DNA from: Carallia brachiata
Taxonomy: Eukaryota > Streptophyta > Magnoliopsida > Malpighiales > Rhizophoraceae
Length of the DNA: 64,000 nt
Direction: 5' to 3'
Assembly (NCBI GenBank): GCA_021464245.1
Contig: JADCRB010000042.1
Coordinates: 1 to 64,000 of the forward strand
A program made the position numbers and the translations under genes. Under the pieces are notes generated by a model. It did no database searches. It had not been told where the DNA came from and saw only the letters and a program-made list of their open reading frames with translations. Shown in pieces: positions 59,229 through 64,000 of this stretch; the stretch's first letter is position 1; each line of letters starts with the position of its first letter.

Positions 59229-60485
59229 TCAATGTCCCTGGTTTGAGGCGCCGGTGGCATGTCTTGCAGCAGACTCTGACAAAATGAGTCCTCGAGTCGT
59301 CCTCCATTAATAGTCATTATATTACAGTCCTTACGTGATTCAGCAAATAATCGTGGGACAGAGGAATGTAAAGTGGTGAAACGGGTCTTGTTCTGGAGCT
59401 TCAAGACACAGGTGTTGCAAACATGTTTGTCGACTAAAATCACTCTTGTCAGCTGCAGTTCGCAAATTGTTTGAGCTTTGAAGAACCGATAGCAGGCCAT
59501 CAATGTTCGCTGGAACACTGATTGAAATATCATCAAGAATGGGGTCTTCATATCCAAAGGTTGTTGTTCCCATCCCTGCTCCAACTGAAACCTCTTTCTG
59601 AAACCTGCTTTCCTGAAGCAAAAACCCGCAAGTTTCTGGTGCTGCATTCTCTGATAACCCATTAGTGGCGGTGCTATTCGTCCATGTAGACTGCATTTGC
59701 AGGTTTTGGTTTAACCCTTGATGTCTCTTTATCATCATCAAATAGTTGGGCTCAATGTACGTTGGGGGTTTCAATCAGCTCAGGATCACAAACTTGAAAC
59801 TGAGCATCATCAATTCTTTGTTCTGTTTCTTCCTTCATGTTATTCAACTTTCTCTTTTTGGGTTAATTCTTTGTACTCTATCTGAATTTTCCTTATATTC
59901 CTTATCCTTTGCAGGCATTTCTTCACCTGCCACCCTTTTTCTGATTTCCTTTCAAAAGCACACCATGACCAGCAGGCTGATTCTTCCTAACCGACAGAGC
60001 ACAAATGTGTTGTTCTTCTCGTGGGGGTGCTCCAGACACAAGCTGTACTCATGAATTGTCCAACCACCGTCGTGGTCAGAACTCTGATTGTGTGTAAGTG
60101 ACCTCTTCTTGTAGCCCAGAATGCAGCAGCCACCCTCAGCATGTACCAAATACTCTCGAGCCGCATTCTTGCACAGCCAAGTACCCTCACCAGACCCAAC
60201 GGTTCGGTCAATTCTGGACCCCTTTTCAGATTTCTTCTTCAGATAGTAAGAAGTAAGGATCCTCGATTTCATTCAATTCTGGCCCGCAAATCTTGTCCCA
60301 TACTTGCCAGGGCTCTTCTTTGCCATACAAATCAAAATCCCTCACGAAGAAACCCTGTTCTGTGGCCAATTCCCGGTCATCTTCCTGTACAGATAGTCAG
60401 CCACCAACTCTTGTTCCGTTGGGAAAAACCTCAGCCCTGGAACCAACCCCATTCTTGGTATTCTTGATTTGGTTTGTTGCAACAT
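59229..60485 (-). pseudogene. NAC pseudogene, copy C
   Basis: Inverted relative to copies A and B. The homologous start is ATG 60485 and the homologous stop TGA is at 59231-59229. The NAC domain start PGLRFFPTEQELV is intact, but a 1 bp deletion near 60354 relative to A and B shifts the frame and brings a stop. Later pieces occur in other frames, for instance RTVGSGEGTWLCK (about 60150-60200) and the acidic FGYEDPILDD block (about 59535-59560). The promoter with TATAAAT (60776-60770) and the 5' leader are preserved. Copy C resembles B more than A in retaining the DPILDD segment. Confidence 0.88.
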
Positions 60486-61500
60486 ATTTAATGGAATGGA
60501 TGTTGCTGTCAAGAATTAATTCAAGATCAGTCACTCTGCTTTGTCGTTTAGGTAAGTTATTAGGTTTTACGTTTCTTGTTTTTCCGAGAAAGAAAACCGA
60601 GAGAAAGCGATTGTAAGGAGAATGCAAGTGGGGTTTAAGAAGAAGAAGCAACAACGAGAAAGAAGAACAGAGGAAAGAAAGATTACAGGACGCGTAAATT
60701 TTTGGAATGCAAAATTTCCCACTGGTCAATCTGTAAACGGTTACTCTTGATGGGAAAGAAAAGGAATGAATTTATAGTAAAATTATTTAGGAAAAATGTG
60801 AAGAATCCCTGTGGTTCGAGGACTGTTTTGGTTTGGTCGGTCCCAGCGTAATGATTATGGCTTTAAGTACTATTAGAAAATTAAAATCAAACAGTATAAA
60901 ATTTAAAATTATTATAAATTATATTATAAATTTATTTTTTTTAATATGAGAACATTTATTTCTTAATATATTCTCTTGGCATATATTATATACTATTAAT
61001 ATGTGATATAAAAAAATTAGAATAAAATAGACTAAATCCATAAAAATGAAATAAATTAATGAGTACAAATAAGAATAGTTAGGGTATGAAACAAAAAAAT
61101 TAAAATGAAACGAGCTAAACTCATAAAAATAAATTAAATTAACGAGTACAAATAAGAAAGATTAACTAAGCAAGAAAGATGAACTAAGCTATGATATTAT
61201 GACAAAATTAATACGATAAAAGAGAATTTGACAATATAAAAATTGTATTACTCAACTGTATAGAAATGTTTACAAAAAGATCTTATTTATAGGATTGCAT
61301 ATAATTAAATAAATAAATATTTTATAATAATTTTATAATCTTGTAATAATTATATAATCATCAAATAATAAAAAATTATATAATAATGAAGAATATTAAA
61401 AATATTATTATAATATGAAAAAATTATCTTATTATAATTATATAATCATTGAATAATAGAACAAATAATACAATAATATAGAATATTAAAGATCTTGGAA
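60486..61500. other. NAC-C leader and AT-rich repeats
   Basis: 60486-60870 is the NAC-C leader and promoter, homologous to 42620-42983. Then AT-rich DNA with two diverged ~75 bp direct copies (about 61012-61085 and 61096-61170, each with AACGAGTACAAATAAGAA-like sequence). On the minus strand CTATAAATAAGATC near 61285-61298 looks like a promoter of an unidentified LTR-like piece; weak evidence. Confidence 0.4.
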
Positions 61501-61519
61501 GAAATTATTGTAATCTGGA

Positions 61520-61528
61520 TATATAAAG
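61520..61528 (+). promoter_or_regulatory. Candidate TATA box of the pararetrovirus insertion
   Basis: TATATAAAG lies about 410 bases upstream of the first viral frame. Caulimovirid genomes have one strong promoter upstream of a leader. Inferred from position only. Confidence 0.35.
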
Positions 61529-61828
61529 ACCATCTAATTAAGATAGATATAGAACGATTCTCAACTTGTAACAATAAAAAAAAGGAAAAGAAATGAAGAA
61601 CATATCTTACATGCTGTTTTTGGTTTTTTACTTCATTTATTCAAAAAATTTTCTGATTTTGGAATTGGTAGGTAATTATAGTTATTGATCATCGGGTAAG
61701 ATTGACATAAACGAATTATCCGCTGTATTTTTTATGTGATAAGAGAAAGATATGTTAAATATGATAATTGCAAAGTACAAAGAGTGTCATAGATTGTGTG
61801 TGAAAGATTTGAAAGAGTCTTTAGAAGT

Positions 61829-61906
61829 GTTGGTCAGCCAGGAGTTCCGTTGGTCAGCCGGAAAAGTACGCAGGTAGCGGAAAAGGTGGTCCCGGAAGGT
61901 GGTCCC
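61829..61906. repeat. Short paired repeats in the viral leader
   Basis: GTTGGTCAGCC occurs at 61829 and 61849, and AAGGTGGTCCC at 61883 and 61896. They lie just before the viral movement-protein frame. Confidence 0.8.
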
Positions 61907-61938
61907 ATTTCTAGAACTCTGTTCAGGTAATTCACACT

Positions 61939-62792
61939 ATGTCTATTTTTACTCGAAGTTTTAGTAAAACAGCTAGTACCTCATCCTCTCATGATGATAA
62001 TTTACCAGATATAGTCGATTATAATAGGCATAGTATGCAAATAGCTAAAATAGAACAAGCTTTACATAATTGGAATATCCCAAAGCAAGCTAAGAAGGAT
62101 ATATATCAAATAGGTAGATTTGATAGTTGGAAACATGATTATATCATTGATACTTGTGAAAAAACTCTACATGTAGATCCAAATGTTCAAGAAATTAGTT
62201 TATTAGATGAATCTGTCATTGATAAATACAAAGAATCTAATCAATTTATACATATTGGAATGGTACAGATAGCCCTCAAACCATTACACCGACTGGGAAT
62301 TGATACACCTATTCTTATGTGCTTGCGGGATGCTAGACTACTGGATTTTCACAACAATCTTTACATGCTGTATTTGAATCTAATTTAGTTAAAGGCCCTG
62401 TATATTTTAATTGTTACCCTGGATATTCAACTTCTCTGTTTGATGCAAATATAACTAAAAGTTTAGTGTTAAATCTCCAAGTTCCAGATAATATGTTACC
62501 AGGATCAAGAAATATTGCATTAATATATCGTATATATTATAAAATAATGCCAACAACCTTATCTCCAAAAGCATTAATGAAATCACCTAAAGGACAAACA
62601 TTATTAGTTGAAGTAAAGTGAAAGATCATTTGTTGAAACACCAAAGGTAATAGATTGGAATCAAGTTACATTTCCAGATAAATGGGTATTATCTAATATT
62701 CAAGTCCCAAGACCAATAGCACCAAGAATAAATCCAGCTCAAATATTACAGGATGAACATGGTAATGTAGAAATAATATTCCTTCTAGAAGA
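61939..62792 (+). pseudogene. Endogenous caulimovirid movement-protein region, broken
   Basis: The frame from 61939 to 62387 has a Ser-rich start, a helical middle and a block around 62245-62340 (IHIGMVQIALKPL and LRDARL) typical of caulimovirid cell-to-cell movement proteins. A frameshift near 62355 moves the homology to another frame (KGPVYFNCYP region, then IYRIYYK), and further stops follow by 62620 and 62800. Two or more breaks make it nonfunctional as read. It is an old integrated copy of a plant pararetrovirus, close to the florendovirus/petuvirus type by gene order and AT-rich coding (inference). In the family this protein lines plasmodesmal tubules. Confidence 0.8.
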
Positions 62793-63041
62793 ATGGAACA
62801 TTTAAGAATATCCTCTTTTAGAAAATCTACTAGCAGTATACCATCTCATACACCTTCCACTTCAAGTACAATACATATTCCTAAATCTAATGTAACAGAA
62901 CCTATAAAAATAACTAATCCCCTATCTGGAGTAGACTTTCATCAACCCATTCCACATCCAATATCATGTTCAGCAAAAAAATCTTCTGCATCTGGTCCAT
63001 CTTCACCCACACCTAGTGATATGCAAAGTCAATTACATTAA
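62793..63041 (+). pseudogene. Ser/Pro-rich end of the viral movement-protein frame
   Basis: An 82-codon Ser/Thr/Pro-rich open stretch in frame with no known fold; probably the tail of the movement-protein region. Its TAA overlaps the next ATG as TAATG at 63039-63043, a coupling arrangement common in compact viral genomes. Confidence 0.5.
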
Positions 63042-64000
63042 TGGTCTTTCAAATTAATCGAGAAGACATAAATAACGAATTTAATTCAGAAAAGAATAAA
63101 TTAAAAAGAATAGAATTCTTTAACAATACTACAGTTGAGCAAAGATATCTATTAAAAGAACAATTTTATAAAGATCTTGAACAATATCAACAAATAATAC
63201 CTTTCTTTGAATGGTATGATATCCATAGATATGCACATGGAGAAATTAGTATTAATGTTTTACAAACTCAAATGCAAGAATGGGAAACTATTACTCATAA
63301 TAAAGTCATCTCTATTCATCCCCCGGTAGAGGAATATACATTTAAACAACATGGTCAAATAGTAATTGCCTCACCTTTTAAAATGCCTGCTATTGATCCC
63401 AATTCACCTATAATCACTCAAAAAGATATAAGAAATATTCATCATCAAGCAAACTATACTAATAAAACATTGCATACTATATCTCAACAACTAAATAATA
63501 TTGAAACAAATATTATAACACAAAGTCCTCCTCCACCTAGTTATCCATCAACTTCAACTCATAAAAAATTGTCTTTAGAACAACCTTTATTTCAAATCCC
63601 TGAAACACCTCCTGAATTACAATTAAAACAAAATCTTACTAATACCAATCTTTTAAATGAAATTACTAAAAGATTAGAAAGTTTAAAAGTTCAGGATCCA
63701 AAAATACAGGTTATTAATAAAACAGAATTTAGTGACTCTGATGACTCTAATGACCAATTAAATAAGAATCTATTAACTATTGAAGATTTAGAAGAACAAT
63801 TTCAAGAATCTATGTATATTAATAAAATAAAAGGACCTATTAGGAATACTTCACAAAAGCAATATCCAAGATATGAAACTTATTATTATTATCCGCGACC
63901 CTCATTACCAGACGTATTAACAGAAGAAAAATTATCTAATCCAATATCCCAATTTACAGCAGATGGAGTTTTTGAATGGAATATTGATGGAATGAGTGAA
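63041..64000 (+). CDS. Caulimovirid second frame (virion/polyprotein N-terminus), runs off the window
   Basis: Uninterrupted for 320 codons from ATG 63041 to the window edge. Residues 1-100 are helical and charged, followed by a Pro/Ser-rich linker with a short coiled-coil-like region, an acidic DSDDSN cluster and, near the edge, YYYYPRPSLPDVL and FEWNIDGMSE. The last two resemble a conserved block preceding the coat-protein region of endogenous florendovirus-like sequences, from family knowledge. No frameshift is seen here, in contrast to the preceding region. The zinc finger, protease and reverse transcriptase would be expected downstream, outside the window. Confidence 0.7.
   Translation, partial: MVFQINREDINNEFNSEKNKLKRIEFFNNTTVEQRYLLKEQFYKDLEQYQQIIPFFEWYDIHRYAHGEISINVLQTQMQEWETITHNKVISIHPPVEEYTFKQHGQIVIASPFKMPAIDPNSPIITQKDIRNIHHQANYTNKTLHTISQQLNNIETNIITQSPPPPSYPSTSTHKKLSLEQPLFQIPETPPELQLKQNLTNTNLLNEITKRLESLKVQDPKIQVINKTEFSDSDDSNDQLNKNLLTIEDLEEQFQESMYINKIKGPIRNTSQKQYPRYETYYYYPRPSLPDVLTEEKLSNPISQFTADGVFEWNIDGMSE

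Noticed and set aside
62793..63041. Independent host gene in the Ser/Pro-rich frame
   Set aside because: Position between viral frames and the TAATG overlap with the next start fit a viral tail better.
1..64000. CRISPR arrays, rRNA or tRNA genes
   Set aside because: No regularly spaced direct repeats with unique spacers, no rRNA sequence and no complete tRNA cloverleaf were seen; the sequence is eukaryotic nuclear.

Overview
The window is nuclear DNA from a flowering plant, almost certainly a eudicot. It has AT-rich intergenic sequence, spliced genes with GT-AG introns, plant-only gene families (NAC factors, an LRR receptor-like pseudokinase, a plant purple acid phosphatase), a Ty3/gypsy retrotransposon of the Tat type, tRNA-derived SINEs, several foldback elements and an endogenous plant pararetrovirus. 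No species can be named from the sequence alone. All gene models were read by eye from splice sites and protein motifs.

Layout. 1-1608: AT-rich sequence ending in a ~95 bp minisatellite. 1609-11661: a complete LTR retrotransposon inserted into that minisatellite, whose repeat resumes at 11662. Its gag-pol is broken by many frameshifts, but its LTRs are only about 2% diverged outside simple repeats. Between integrase and the 3' LTR it carries a captured WUSCHEL-type homeobox with a WUS-box-like and an EAR-like motif; this is the most unusual item in the window. 11715-15193: AT-rich sequence without a recognisable gene. 15194-19101 (-): a four-exon gene for a 111-residue protein of unrecognised family. 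21232-28771 (+): a TIPIN/Swi3-type replication-fork protein with an N-terminal CCHC knuckle, arranged head to head with the previous gene.

31738-60776 holds a NAC gene cluster. NAC-A (+) and NAC-B (+) are open. NAC-C (-) is a frameshifted pseudogene. A C-terminal scrap (-) lies at about 57955-58195. The duplicated blocks include promoter and 3' flank. Between NAC-A and NAC-B lie a short SINE with a perfect 13 bp target duplication, a TRAF-like exon scrap, a hAT-like nonautonomous transposon, and an intact seven-exon purple acid phosphatase gene with a candidate phosphate-starvation (PHR1-type) site upstream. Between NAC-B and NAC-C lies an LRR-III receptor-like pseudokinase (-), with a 6.2 kb intron and an apparent 2 bp deletion that displaces its conserved C-terminus.

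61500-64000: an endogenous caulimovirid, running off the window edge, with a broken movement-protein region followed by a long open frame.

The genes do not form one pathway. The window reads as an ordinary plant gene neighbourhood shaped by local NAC duplication and decay and by repeated transposon and viral insertion.
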